Positions 33,190-44,290 of a stretch of 64,000 bases of DNA are shown one piece after another (the stretch's first letter is position 1; each line of letters starts with the position of its first letter). The translations under genes were made by a program, and so were the position numbers. The notes below the pieces were generated by a model. That model did no database searches. It saw only the letters and a program-made list of their open reading frames with translations, and was not told where the DNA came from. This stretch comes from Sambucus nigra (taxonomy: Eukaryota; Streptophyta; Magnoliopsida; Dipsacales; Adoxaceae), in contig OX422220.1 of the NCBI GenBank assembly GCA_949130495.1, positions 127,570,268 through 127,634,267 of the forward strand, given 5' to 3'.

Positions 33190-34690
33190 CACCTAGATGC
33201 CCTACCAATCAATATAGTTCTTACCAATAAAAACTAAATGGGATCACATCTTATCACGATATGAATTGTAAAAGACAGCATATAATGTTTAAGTTTTTGT
33301 GCTACAAAAACTAAGGCTAAACAATTCCTTTCCAAGCTATTATACCTGACCTCTGGGCCACGTATGATTCTACTAAGATAATAGACTGACCATTCTTTCT
33401 CATCAATATCTTGTGACAACAGAGCTCCAACGGACCTTATGGTGGATGTGAGGTATATCTGCAACGGTATTCCTGCCTTTGGGGGAACCATGGTCTATAG
33501 TGAAACGAGTAACTTCTTCAGCCCAGTGAGAGACTCCTGGTGAATATCCTCCCACTTGAATTTGGTGTTCTTTGGCAAAAGATGCATCAACAGGTGTGTC
33601 ATTTTTGCCAATCAAGGCACAAATCTCCTAAGGTAGGAAACTTTACCAAGGAAACTCTTCAACTCCTTTGCCGTTCTTGGACTGGGCATCTCCAATATCA
33701 CTGTTTGTCTTGATCGATCTGCACCCCCTACCGATTAACCATAAAACCTAAAAACTTTCCCCTAGTTACTCCGAACATGCATTTTTGTGGGTTCATTTTC
33801 AGCTTATACTTTCTTCTTTTAGCAAACACCTTCCTTAAATCGCTTAGATGGGACTCCTCCTTCTTCGATTTGATGACAAAATCATCCACATAAAATTCCA
33901 CAAACTTGTGAAAGATGTCATGGAAAATGGCCATCATTGTTATTTGATAAGTAGCCCCAGCGTTCTTGAGTCCAAACGACATTACTTTGTACATGAAGTT
34001 GCCTAACGGGGTTCTAAATGCCATTTTCTCTGAATCCGTGGGGTCCATCTTGATCTGGTAGTACCCTACATACCCATCCATAAAGCTTTACATCTCATCC
34101 CCAGCCATTTCATCTATCAGGCTATCCAATGGAGGGTAGAGGTAATTCATTCTTGGGTAAGCCCTATTCAAGTCTGAAATCCACACAGATCCTTATTTGA
34201 TTTTTGTCTTTCTTACCCACTGGGATAATGTTAGACGTCCAAAGTGGGTGCTATATTAGTTTGATGAACCTTGCCGTCAGTAAGCGTTGGACCTCTTCCT
34301 TGATCTTCAAGTCTAGCTCAGGCTTGTACGTTCTAGTTAATTATTTCACCGGAATGGCTGAAGGCATCACGACCAGCTTGTGGTAACTTACTTCCTCATC
34401 CATCCCTTCCATCTTTGTGTACTTCCATGTAAAAATATCTATAAACTCTCGAATCAAGTTAACCAAGGCCTCTCTTTTCTCCTTACGGAGATCCTTCGAG
34501 ATGGAGATGGGCCTTGGATCCTTCCCTTCTTTCGCCAGGTTCAACTGTTCCAACTCTTGTGCTTGTGGTTTTCGTTGATCTGCCATGTAGTCTGGTTATT
34601 CGATGACATCTTCCACAAATTCTTGTATATTGGAGTTGTCTATCACCATACACTGCCCCCGTAAATCCACAAGAAAGCACTCATATATCG
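33190..34690 (-). pseudogene. Tat2 reverse transcriptase
   Basis: From the N-terminus: KREALVNLIREFIDIFTWKY, HPLWTSNIIPVGKKDKNQIR (finger), DGYVGYYQIKMDPTDSEKMA (about 34030-34080; first catalytic Asp), FRTPLGNFMYKVMSFGLKNA, VEFYVDDFVIKS with intact YVDD (about 33870-33905), MNPQKCMFGVTRGKFLGFMV, and the connection PLQIYLTSTIRSVGALLSQD, VYYLSRIIRGPEVRYNSLE. Frame changes near 33400-33730 and stops (34080, 34340) make it inactive. Confidence 0.88.
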
Positions 34691-34940
34691 GGTCAGCCTC
34701 ATTATCAATTTCTTCGACCGCTCGTTCACACTTTTATAATCGATAAACCATCTTTCCTACTTCAGTAATAACCTTTTTACATTATCTACTGGTAGTCTCA
34801 ACTGCCTTCCTCTTCTTCTTTCTAGAATCCTCAGTAACCCTTCCTCCCGAAAATCAACTCAGCACACTTTGTCGTTGAACCTCATGCTCCATTGGATCCA
34901 TTCTGGGTCTAAATTTATCATTAAGCTATTTTGAGATGTG

Positions 34941-35549
34941 TTAATGATGAGGGACCACCTGGCGAGATTCTTCTGCCATCACTTCTTTACTTCTTGTAAC
35001 TTCTTTATTGTGATCATTCAAAGGCCCCATACTTTCTCTGATCGAGGGAACCCACACTCCCTCCATTCTTCTCGTTAGGACTCTGATGTCTTCCTCCAAT
35101 TCTGTGTAAAATGCTGCATCCACTAGGTGAGCTTCTTCGATAGCAAAGGTCCTCTTCGTATCTCCAATGGTCACCTTGGTTCCCTTAATATTTTCCTTGG
35201 CGTATTGGTGATACGTCAAAGGAACTAGCCCTTGGTTGTGCATCCACACCCTTCCTATCAACCGATGGTAGAAATTCACACTCTCTATCACGTGGAATTT
35301 AATGTGTGAACTCAAATTTCCCATCACAATCCCAACTCTCACATAGACAATGGACTCGGAAGACTGGTTGTCATAACCTGAAATCACCAACGACGTGGGG
35401 GCTAACCTTTCCTTTGAAATATTAGCTACGTGGAAAGAGTTGATTGGCATGATATTGATGGAGGCTCTCCAATCCATAAGAGCCCTTGCAAATCTAACCC
35501 CATTGATGCTGGCGGTCACATACAATGGTCTATTATGAGGGAATCTCAT
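34941..35549 (-). pseudogene. Tat2 aspartic protease region, active site altered
   Basis: This frame is open for 202 codons. RPLYVTASINGVRFARALMD is followed by WRASINIMPINSF. In the family this reads ALVDTGASLNI.PL; here the D is kept but TG has become WR, so the catalytic D-T/S-G is destroyed. The second half, FHVIESVNFYHRLIGRVWMH, then LVPLTYHQY, matches the conserved (D)..YH.LLGRPW.H....VPSTLHQ. The C-terminal tail is variable. Confidence 0.82.
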
Positions 35550-35762
35550 AGCCCTATCTGCATCGCTGAAAGTTATCTATGATAGAAACCTCTTTACCAA
35601 CCTGGCCATGGGTCCTTTCTATCTCAGCGAAGGGACTGCATTTTTCCTCGCAATATCAAGGATTGACTGGGTTATCTCCAATCTACTTTTCTTTTGTATC
35701 CCTACTTGATCGAAGAACCAGGCAAACTTTAGGGACTTTAAAACTGCACAGTATTCTATAGC

Positions 35763-37264
35763 TTAGTCTACTTCCTCGATTCCAATGCTATATATGTCCT
35801 CCATATCTTTAGCACTTGCTTCATCATAATCTAACACTACGTTAGCCATTCCCCTAGTGCACTCTTCCAAAGATTCTTCAAACTCCTCCTGCTCCTTCGT
35901 TAGCTCCCTTGCTTCCTTCTCTGCCTCCTTATCGTAGGCCACTACCAGGTTGGCCCCATGTGCTGGGAGTGGGTTGTTGTTAACATTTTGTGGAGGGATT
36001 TGCCACGTTCCTGCCTTCACATATTTATTAATTATCCTTCTTTACATGAAACAACTCTCTGTTGGATGTTGGATCTTTTGATGAATCTGATAATATTTGG
36101 GATTCGCCCTAGTTATAGCATCTGGTTTCACAACGAGGATACCTTTTGGTTCATACACCGTTCCTCTTTGAACCATAACATTGTAACAACTGACATCCTA
36201 TTCTACTATACAAGGCAACGGTGGTGGGTCTTCCCTGTCTCTCCCAAACTTCCTCTTGTTGTCCATCTTTGCTATTTTTCCCCCATCTGTTCTTTCGGTA
36301 TATCCCACCCGTGGAGGATGAGACCTCCCCCCACAGGTTGTATCAGCTACCTAAACACCATGAGCACCACCAATGGGTTTGGTCGTACAACCAACGATAT
36401 ATTCCTTGCTGCTTTTAGGAACGCTGCAAAAGTCCCCTCGTACATCTCATTAATAAATGGCAAATATACTCAGGAAGTAGTCTTTACGCATAGATCTGTA
36501 GAAGTTTGGACTCTCTAGCCTCCTCGCTCACATCGAGAGACCTTTCCCTGAACCTTCGAACGTATGCCACTACATCTTCCCCTTATCTTTGCTTCTTTCT
36601 CCCCAGTTGGGTCAAAGTGAACTCATCTTCTTCCAGAAAGAATTTTTGGACGAACAAAACGTGCATCTCCTCCTACATGGAAACAATTTTGGGAGCTAAG
36701 TGAGAATAACAGGTATATGGCTTATCGGTTAAGGATTTAGAAAATTCTCTCAACCTGAGTTTCTTGTTATTGCAGTGCGCCCCAAAATGTTCCATAAAGA
36801 GTTTAATGTGCTATTTCGGGTTCCCACCCTTTCCTGTATATTTTTCAAAGATAGGAGGAATATAATCCTTATGGTTGGGCTCATCATTGTATTCCTGGGG
36901 ATAAGGCGTCCAAAATTCATCATAAATGGAAGCTCCCTCGCCCATAGATTGCGAGGAAGCTTGCATGAATTTCAACTTATCTTTCTGTATCTCTTTCCTC
37001 CTCTCTTCCCTTGCTTATGCCGTTAAAGGAATGACCAGAGGGACCATAGGCTAAGTGGCTGTTGCAGCTGAAGGAATCATCACAGTTGGAATGGGAACGA
37101 TTGATACTCCTATAGTTCTCGTTGTTGGATTTATAATAGAGGGTATACTTGCTGGGACCATTCCTGTTAGAACTGCACTTGGTGGGGCCGTTGGGGTTGC
37201 CCCCGGTGTCACGAAGGAGTTGGCTTCAAATCCCCCCAACACCGTTGAAGCTATGGGAGTTTGA
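35763..37264 (-). pseudogene. Tat2 gag
   Basis: The N-terminus is Pro/Thr/Ala-rich (37051-37242: FVTPGATPTAPPSAVL). The capsid region at about 36480-36960 reads GASIYDEFWTPYPQEYNDEP, PPIFEKYTGKGGNPK, NNKKLRLREFSKSLTDKPYT and GEDVVAYVRRFRERSLDVSE, the hallmark text of Retrotrans_gag in this lineage. The C-terminal part at 35763-36020 is acidic and helical (KEAEKEARELTKEQEEFEES). Frame changes and stops are scattered. Confidence 0.85.
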
Positions 37265-37510
37265 AAAACTCATAAAATTTATTCATGAAGAGTGCCACTT
37301 GGGCTGGTCCTAACCCAGGTCTCGTAGAAGCTTGTGTCACCCTTGGGATACCTATCGCCATTTGAACTGGAGTTACCTCTTGTCGAGAGGATCCGTACCT
37401 TGAAGCCTCCAGCTCTCACGCCGCCTATTTTTCATTATGTTGAATGTCATCAAAGTTAAGTCTTCGATTAACATTATCCTGCGCCATACTCCTTGCCTAG
37501 AAGAATGCCT

Positions 37511-37527
37511 CCTCAGCAGAGTCACCA
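37511..37527 (-). other. Tat2 primer binding site
   Basis: Minus-strand TGGTGACTCTGCTGAGG starts two bases inside the 5' LTR. It closely resembles the Tat1 site TGGCAACTCTGCTAAGG and the form TGGCGACTCTGCTGGGG that I recall from Tat/Ogre elements. The tRNA used is not certain. Confidence 0.75.
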
Positions 37528-37529
37528 AA

Positions 37530-38679
37530 TTTAAGAGGGTAGTTTAGATTAGATGAATGGGTTACCCCTTTTGGAGTACAGTAATGATAAGTTACAATCA
37601 CAACTTAGTGAAGATAAACTCTGTTTAAAATCCCAAATCTCTCGTGTATAACTCAAAAGATAATAACGAACTCAGAAGTAACAACCCTAGATACACCTTG
37701 TAGGCAGCCAAACACCCCAACCACCCTCAAGAATCTTTGTCAAATATTAAATCTTCCTTAAAATAATAATGATGGGTGAGTAAAATTTCTAGTCTGTAAT
37801 AAATCTCTCTATGATGTGTATTCTCTCTAGTAATAACTCCTGAATTCTAAAAAAGAACATCCTCTCCCCATAGGTGGTTGGGGTCCTTAAATATCCCCCA
37901 CACCACTCCCGAGATAACTCAGTCATTAATAACTGTGAAATACATCCCTCATACTTTATGTCACAAACATTAAATGCCTGATGCCTTAGTTAGCTCCACG
38001 TAATAAACATTAAATTCCAAGACATGCCTTTTTCCTAACCACTGGGTGTTAGGTGGTTGTTGTCACAGAGGTGGCTCACCAACTGTCTGCAAGCCCTAAA
38101 TACCATGGTGGTTTACTCAAGTGCAAATTTGACATTATCTAGCTGGCTAGTGACATCACCTACAATAGATGTGACATTAAGTAGAGGGTTGTTTGGTTCA
38201 TAACTCAACGCCCGATGGAACTCAAGGCTGCTCCACCCGAGGTCCCACGGTCAGGGTCTTTTGGTGTTTTACCAGGTATCTCTAAGATGGTCTGGACAAC
38301 CCCCAATGGTTCCTCACTTCTCAATCATCCAAACTAATTCCCTCTAAAGTTACCACAGCGAGGTCATTCGATAGAGCATGAAAGCTCTCCCAGGCCCTAC
38401 CAAGCATGGTCTCTCGCAACTACCGTTCGACCTCACACTAAAAATAATTTTACTCGTTACATAATTACAATCGTCATAGACCACAGTCAATATAAAGAAA
38501 TATACAATGTGACTAAGTGACACAACAAGCAAAAGTATGAGCTGCCACGCTAAGCTACCTCGCTTGAGCTGCCACGCTGAGTTTCCATGCTGAGCTGCCT
38601 CGCTACCTCAATCCCAAACACTGTTGTTAATGAGGGGGATTATCTCTAATCTCAGGATTACCTTCAAGCCCCCTCTACA
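37530..38679 (-). repeat. Tat2 5' LTR
   Basis: It is homologous to 24069-25307 and ends CCCCTCTACA at 38679. It lacks about 50 bp near its start relative to the other copy (AGTTACAATCACAACTTAG versus a longer version) and also a GTAAGCAGCC-containing piece. Confidence 0.88.
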
Positions 38680-38684
38680 CTTGT
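38680..38684. repeat. Tat2 target duplication, right copy (CTTGT)
   Basis: Identical to 24064-24068. Confidence 0.9.
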
Positions 38685-39780
38685 CGAATATGACGTTCTC
38701 ATCTTAATTTTGGTTTATAACGAAGCAAATGTAAAAAGAGATAAAGTTGTTCATGTAAGAACCATTGCCCAGATTTAAATTATTTTTTCAAAAAACTTGT
38801 TATATGTTAAGTAATGTAAAGGAGTTACAAAAGATCAAAGATATTTTCATTAAAATCCACCATTTGAATAAAAGAGATGAAAAATGTTAGAGGCACATAA
38901 AAACATTGGTGCCATACCATTTTTTGATACATTGATTCTTCCTTACAAATGAGCTTTAATTTGATAAAAACGATAGAGGGTTTATTATTATATATGTTAG
39001 ATTTTGAGGGAGTTAAAGTCAAAGATCAATGGGTTTGCACAAATTAAAAATATATCGAAACCACATTACATAGTTTGGCATTATTGGTGTGAGAATAATT
39101 TATGTTCATGACATGTCGATTAAGTTCAATCAATTTCACTTAATTTTACTATTTTTACACCTAAGGTAGACTTTGAGATATTTCGTTAAAAGTGTCTCAA
39201 AACTTCGTGCAAACATCTTATAACTACATACATTGATTTACCTATGGAAAATGTTCACACCCCTACATTTCTCTTTCATCATTCGGGTATTTTAGTGTTA
39301 ATCCATGGTGTGTTATTCTCGTATAGTTTATTAAATTTTTTTGAAAAAAATAAAATTTTGAAAAATAGTTCGTTGATTTATGCCCTCGAGATTATCATAA
39401 CCTATGCTTACTTGATTATACTTGGATTGATATCTTACATCTTCATGTGATGCCTATATTTAATGCCTAGTTTTGAATCCTTTTTCTGTTTCAGGAAAAA
39501 AAGGTGTGAAAAAATTGAGGGGGATTTTTTTATTTTCTATTAAAAATCTATGCATCATGGTATCTTTGTTTGTCTCATGTGTGTAGGACGTTCTGCTTGG
39601 ATGGTGATCATTTTGACTCACATAGGATGAAGACAATTCTTGCCAAAGGAAATATTCACTCTCATGATTGAAGACTTGCACATATTATACGTTCCATTTT
39701 CATTTATATTTTGGGAGAGTAGATTATTATGCTAAGTCATAGGATTCAATTTGGCTTAGGATGTTGTTTTGTACAGGAAT
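38685..39780. other. Copia2 non-coding internal DNA right of Tat2
   Basis: AT-rich, with no pol-like text in any frame. A purine tract at 39510-39525 (AAAATTGAGGGGGAT) resembles copia polypurine tracts and may be an extra or ancestral one. Confidence 0.6.
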
Positions 39781-39797
39781 AGGCAAAGGGGTAGATT
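39781..39797 (+). other. Copia2 polypurine tract
   Basis: AGGCAAAGGGGTAGATT abuts the LTR start TGTAAGAG at 39798, as required for plus-strand priming. Confidence 0.7.
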
Positions 39798-40954
39798 TGT
39801 AAGAGTAAGTTTTATGATTGCTTATATTTGTATTTCCTTTATGGTTTGGCGTATCCCATTACACAAAACTGACACCTAAACACATATATGTCATTACTTC
39901 TCGGTACTTGAAGACTACGTTGAAGACCTTAAAAGATTTGAATTTTTGGTCATCTCAATAACTTGGAAGAAGTATGCGTTTTGATGGTAAAAAGGTTTTG
40001 AGTTTTCTCCCGGGTTTACTTATTTTTCAAGAGGCAATAAATTTATTAAAGGAAGTAAAAAAATTTATAAGAAAGTTTTTCAAAACTTCAACGCTTCGTT
40101 TGAATAAAGCCCTCCCTCTTTCGAACGAGATTTGCTTTGGGGTCATACTGACATCTCATTATAAGTTCGTGTTTAAATGAGTTTAATGAAGTTTCAAACG
40201 ATATCCTTGTATGGTTTTGCTATAATCTCATTAGAAGATTTTGTTTGTAGTCGTTCGAATGACGTATGGCAGTCGTATGAATGACTTACCCTTTCGTTTG
40301 AACAACTAACGCATATTTTTGTTTTGTTTAATGAATATCTTCCTATTATATTTTGTGTCATTTTTATCCAACCCTCCTATAAAAGGCTGAACAGGATCAG
40401 ATATTTAAAGAGCTACTTTTTGAAAGAAAAATACCTTTTGAGTTCTTTTTTTGTTCAAAACACCTCATACTGTATTCCTTACCTCGAGAATTATTAAAGT
40501 TCATTTTTATCAATGAAAGAAGTATTCTTATGATACTACCTTTATAAACTTTTCTCTATGGATGATTTTATGAAACATGGTTTCATTTCTAAAGAATAAG
40601 GCTAGATCGGTGGATACCAGGCATAGATTTCGACCTGTGGACGACTCTAGAGTTGGGTCATATTTGTTGGAGTTTATGAAGTTCTACGCGTCTAACTTAG
40701 TTTAGCTAACTGTTTTGTAAGTCATCTATATTCATAAACTTTCAATGTGCTAAATAAAAGGTTCTGGCCTGAAAAGGGTGTTTTCCTCATCTTGTGTGTT
40801 TTCTAGGTTTGGTCTAAAAACTTGCAAATATATATTTGAAGACAATTTTTACGCCATCATAATTAATTAAAGATTAAAATTTAATGAAAACTTGGATTTG
40901 TGTGTTCGGTCATTTAATTTAATATATGGATCCATTAGTTCATGCATGCTCTCA
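39798..40954 (+). repeat. Copia2 3' LTR
   Basis: It begins TGTAAGAGTAAG and ends CATGCTCTCA. It aligns to 20403-21521 with many substitutions and small indels. It is followed exactly by AAGTA. Confidence 0.88.
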
Positions 40955-40959
40955 AAGTA
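40955..40959. repeat. Copia2 target duplication, right copy (AAGTA)
   Basis: Identical to 20398-20402. Confidence 0.9.
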
Positions 40960-41690
40960 TGACTTTTAATTGGTGGGGTCCACCTCAATCCTTTTTTCAC
41001 TGACCATGAACCCGGGGAGTTTCCTTTGGTGATGTTGAAGACACATTTTGTAGGTTGAGTCTCATTTGGTACTGTCGTAGCCGCTCGAAGTATTTCCTCA
41101 GGGAAGGAAAGTGGCCTTCCCGAGTGTTGGACTTAATAATCTTATCATCAACATATACATCGACTTCTTTGTGGATAAGGTCATGCTGGATGGTTGTAGA
41201 GGCCCTCTGGTAGGCATCTTGGGCATTTTTAGGACCGAATGGCATGACTGTGTAGTGAAAGGTTCCCCATGAGGTGATGAAGATAATCTTCTCCTCATGC
41301 CAGGATGTAACTCAGTTTGACTATACCTGGTAAAATCATTTATAAATGAATTAAGAGTGTGACTTGCAATGTTTTCTATGATTATGTCGATATTTGGCAA
41401 ATGGTAATCATCATTAGGGGGTTCCTTGTTCAGATCTCGATAGTCGATGCTCATGTGGACTTTCCCTCATGATTTCAGCACAAGGACGATGTTTGCAAGC
41501 CACATAGGGTATTCAACCACACGAATGAAACCTACATTTAACTATTTTACCATTTCTTCATTGACTCTGAGGTCCCATATTCTCGGAGCTTCCTTAGTAT
41601 CTGTTTGACAGGTTTTCTCTATGGTGAGGGAGAGATATCATGATGAGCTATCTCTGGGTCATTATCGGGGCATGTCATCATAGGACCATG
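40960..41690 (-). pseudogene. Tat1 reverse transcriptase, 5' part
   Basis: Minus-strand reading: LNVGFIRVVEYPMWLANIVL, VHMSIDYRDLNKEPPNDDYH, LPNIDIIIENIASHTLNSFI, then in another frame MPFGPKNAQDAYQRASTTIQ and DVYVDDKIIKSNTREG (YVDD intact, about 41125-41155). Just before the insertion it reads SEKRIEVDPTN, which continues at 20397 as LKVILEIPFLWTKKEV. The two halves together make one RT of Tat type. Confidence 0.87.
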
Positions 41691-43249
41691 TAAAGATAAT
41701 TATTATAAGGCACAATAAGATACTGAAAATCCTCGTTTCTTTAATTAAAAGAGTTTATAGTAAATACAACAGTGAGGAAATCATCAAAGTATGACTTATT
41801 TAGAATTATATCATATATAGGAGAAAAATTAGTAGGCTCGGTCATCTCTTAGAGAGAATGGATGGCATAGTATAGGTTTAGTTGGGTTGGTTGAACATGA
41901 ATGGAAAGGAAGTTGAGGAGGGGTGCTTCAGTAGTGGTGATCTTCTTAGATGGGTCAGACATCACGACTTCCTGGTGGATTATGCCTAGGTTCAACCCTA
42001 GTATGTGCAGGTCCAAAGATTTATCTGTATCACTAACCGAGAATTTTTAGTGCTTTCCATAGACTTGTAAGTTGTAGGCATCACCTCATGTTTTCACTTT
42101 TCATCTAGGCCATGTCATCGTCGAAGAAGATTTTTAGCCCCAGTTTTATTTTATTGTCAGCAAGGTCAAGTGACGATTCAAAGAACCCAAAGAAGGGGGA
42201 ATCCTCACCCTCTAATTCATTATTTGAACTATCAAAATCATCACCACAATCTGTGGTGATGATATAATCTTTCCAAGCTTAGTCAACACGTTCAACAAAT
42301 TTTACAACATCATCATACAAATCTTCCCACTTAGGAGGGAAATGGTGAAACGAAGGAACCAAGCGTCCTTAGAGTATTAGGATTGTAAGCAGATCGAAGA
42401 CACTGCATATTTCTCTCTTTTGAAGGAACACATCTCCCACGATTTGCACGACAGTGCTTAGGATAAATTTTTCAACAGGCACATCCCATTCATCTGACTC
42501 TCGTTTCCACTTTCAGGCTTTTATGAATAAACCACTGAATCTCTCATAGTCTATAGTCATTTATGAGAGAAATTTTAGCCCAATTTTTTTATGATGGCCT
42601 TGAATTGCAGGTGATTCTATGCCTCTCCCTTTTGAGCAATTACGATCGATAATGTAGGCTCGAGTGAGGAGTGATAAAGGTTGATTGGAAAAGCTTGTAG
42701 GATGCAGGAGAAATGATGGTAAAACCTTGATAGGTTTTGGTGACATTATAGGCAAGTTGGGTTTTTCGATATTCTTGATTCAGGTAGAGGGTTCAAATTT
42801 GAGATTTTCATATGGGAGGATGGCATTCACCCTAATTCCATGTATTAATAGGGGATTATGAGTGGTGTTAGTTTTAGTAATGGTTGTTGGAGAGATGATA
42901 CCTTAGACAATGAGACTCTGGATCATATTTTTTAGTTGAAACATTAATAAGTGGTCTTCCCTGCAATTTGATGGAAATGTTAGTGAGCGTCATGTCTGAA
43001 ACTTTTGGAAAGGCGATTTAGCAACGATCGGGGTTCCAGTGGAATAATAAGGTTTCAAGCAAGCAAGGCTTGGTACACTTTTGATAGAGGAGTGTGGAGT
43101 TCAGTATACTCCTTTTTGGCAGGGTTGGGGAGGTTTCTAGGAGTTCAGGAAGTGGGTTTAGGATACGTTATTGATTGATGAGATTGAGGTACTGTTCGGC
43201 TTATCATAATTTCGTTCTGCGAATTTTTCAGTCATCTTTTTTGGTTAAG
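41691..43249 (-). pseudogene. Tat1 gag-RT interval, weakly coding
   Basis: Protease should lie here, but I cannot find a D-T/S-G motif. Short minus-strand stretches keep coding character: SPKPIKVLPSFLLHPTSFSN (42561-42755), FPPKWEDLYDDVVKFVERVD (about 42270-42330) and GEDSPFFGFFESSLDLADN (about 42150-42215). They do not match a domain I know. The rest is stop-rich. Confidence 0.4.
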
Positions 43250-43690
43250 TTTCTACTTTGTGAATAGATACCCCTTCTTCAATATCTTCACAAGCCTCCT
43301 GAAGATCTCTGAAGTGAGGATAGTACTGGCCTACCATTGACACTCAGGTGTGGGGCAAGATGTTTTTCTTTACTATGCTTACTTCCTCTTCTTCTAATGT
43401 CCTGTTGGTCATGGTTTCATCTTTTTCAGACCACATTCCGATGAAGCTACTAAATGACTCCACTGAATTCTACTTCAGCAGTTCTAAGTCTCTATGTGTT
43501 ACTTCTAATTCCTTATTGTACTTGTATTGTGATATGAATTCTCTATCCACGTCCTCCCAACTACAAATTCTATATTTTTTAAGGGACAAAAAATACCAAA
43601 TGGCACCTTCTTTGAGGGTTTGTAGGGACATTTGAACAATTATCTCCCCTCACACCCTAAGGGGAGTCATTACATGATGATAACTTCATA
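43250..43690 (-). pseudogene. Tat1 gag capsid remnant
   Basis: A minus-strand frame gives AIWYFLSLKKYRICSWEDVD followed by REFISQYKYNKELEVTHRDL (43475-43590). This is the Retrotrans_gag signature of Tat elements (A..WY..L......SW.D....F..QY.YN.....T...L). The following SVESFSSFIGMWSEK fits the family's ESF.EF..RWR. Confidence 0.75.
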
Positions 43691-44084
43691 GGTGCACAAT
43701 CAGAGTCCCACTCCATCAGAACTTATCAATGTTTAGCATCTTGAATTATTCTAGTAGTCTAGCTTTAGGATAGGGAGGCATGTGAGTGTAGTCGATGTAA
43801 TTAACTAAGATCTTGACTTGATCGAATTTCTTTGATAGTAGCCTAAGGTCTTATTTGACCTTATTTAATTCTTTCTCCCTAGGATCCAAGGGTACTGGAA
43901 GATTATCCCCTAGCTGGGTAAGATTTGGGATCAGTAGCTAAGTTGGTGGCGACCCGTTTGTAGGTGGGGCAGATGAGGCATGTTGATATTCTTCTGGGAC
44001 CCAAATTGGTTTAGGAGCAGGTGGACCCATGGGACGGGGAATGATGATTTCATGTTTTAGAGCGTCATGAGTATGGGCCCAGTA

Positions 44085-44290
44085 TCATTGCATATCCTGA
44101 ACTTCAGCCCAGAGGTTATCAATCTTAGCACTAAGATGTGCAAGGATATTCATCAGATCTGATTGAGGACACACAATCTGGTCTACATTTTCCATAAATA
44201 GATTTCGAAGGGGGATCTTAAACTTGGTGGAAGCAGCAGAGGAAGCCGTGGAGCTTCGTAGTGGTTTATGTAAGATATAAGCCAATAGGG
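44085..44290 (-). pseudogene. Tat1 gag N-terminal region
   Basis: A 66-codon minus frame ends in DLMNILAHLSAKIDNLWAEV, a short amphipathic helix of coiled-coil type. It lies upstream of the capsid remnant and probably belongs to the gag N-terminus. No other assignment is possible. Confidence 0.4.

Larger units (their letters stand above)
24069..38679 (-). mobile_element. Tat2: Tat/Ogre-like Ty3/gypsy element with antisense PMD ORF
   Basis: It is framed by long LTRs (24069-25307 and 37530-38679) and a perfect 5-bp duplication CTTGT. On the minus strand come PBS, gag, protease, RT, RNase H and integrase in gypsy order. On the plus strand, between pol and the 3' LTR, lies a 4-kb plant-mobile-domain ORF region (26303-30510). 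Total length is 14.6 kb. The LTRs still align almost throughout with modest divergence, so it is the youngest layer of this nest. Coding regions nevertheless carry many stops and frameshifts. Confidence 0.9.
20403..40954 (+). mobile_element. Copia2: gag-only copia-type LTR element, interrupted by Tat2
   Basis: LTRs at 20403-21521 and 39798-40954, a Met-type PBS at 21526-21537, and a 5-bp target duplication AAGTA frame the element. Removing Tat2 and one CTTGT copy leaves about 5.9 kb. The internal part holds a SIRE-like gag (21726-23521) and about 1.6 kb of non-coding DNA. No protease, integrase, RT or RNase H is present, so it would have depended on proteins from another element. The LTRs are clearly diverged, more than those of Tat2 inside it, as expected for the host of the younger insertion. 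Confidence 0.88.

Noticed and set aside
35958..36518. 186-codon plus-strand ORF
   Set aside because: It lies opposite Tat2 gag, which has clear family text on the minus strand; the plus reading has no domain.
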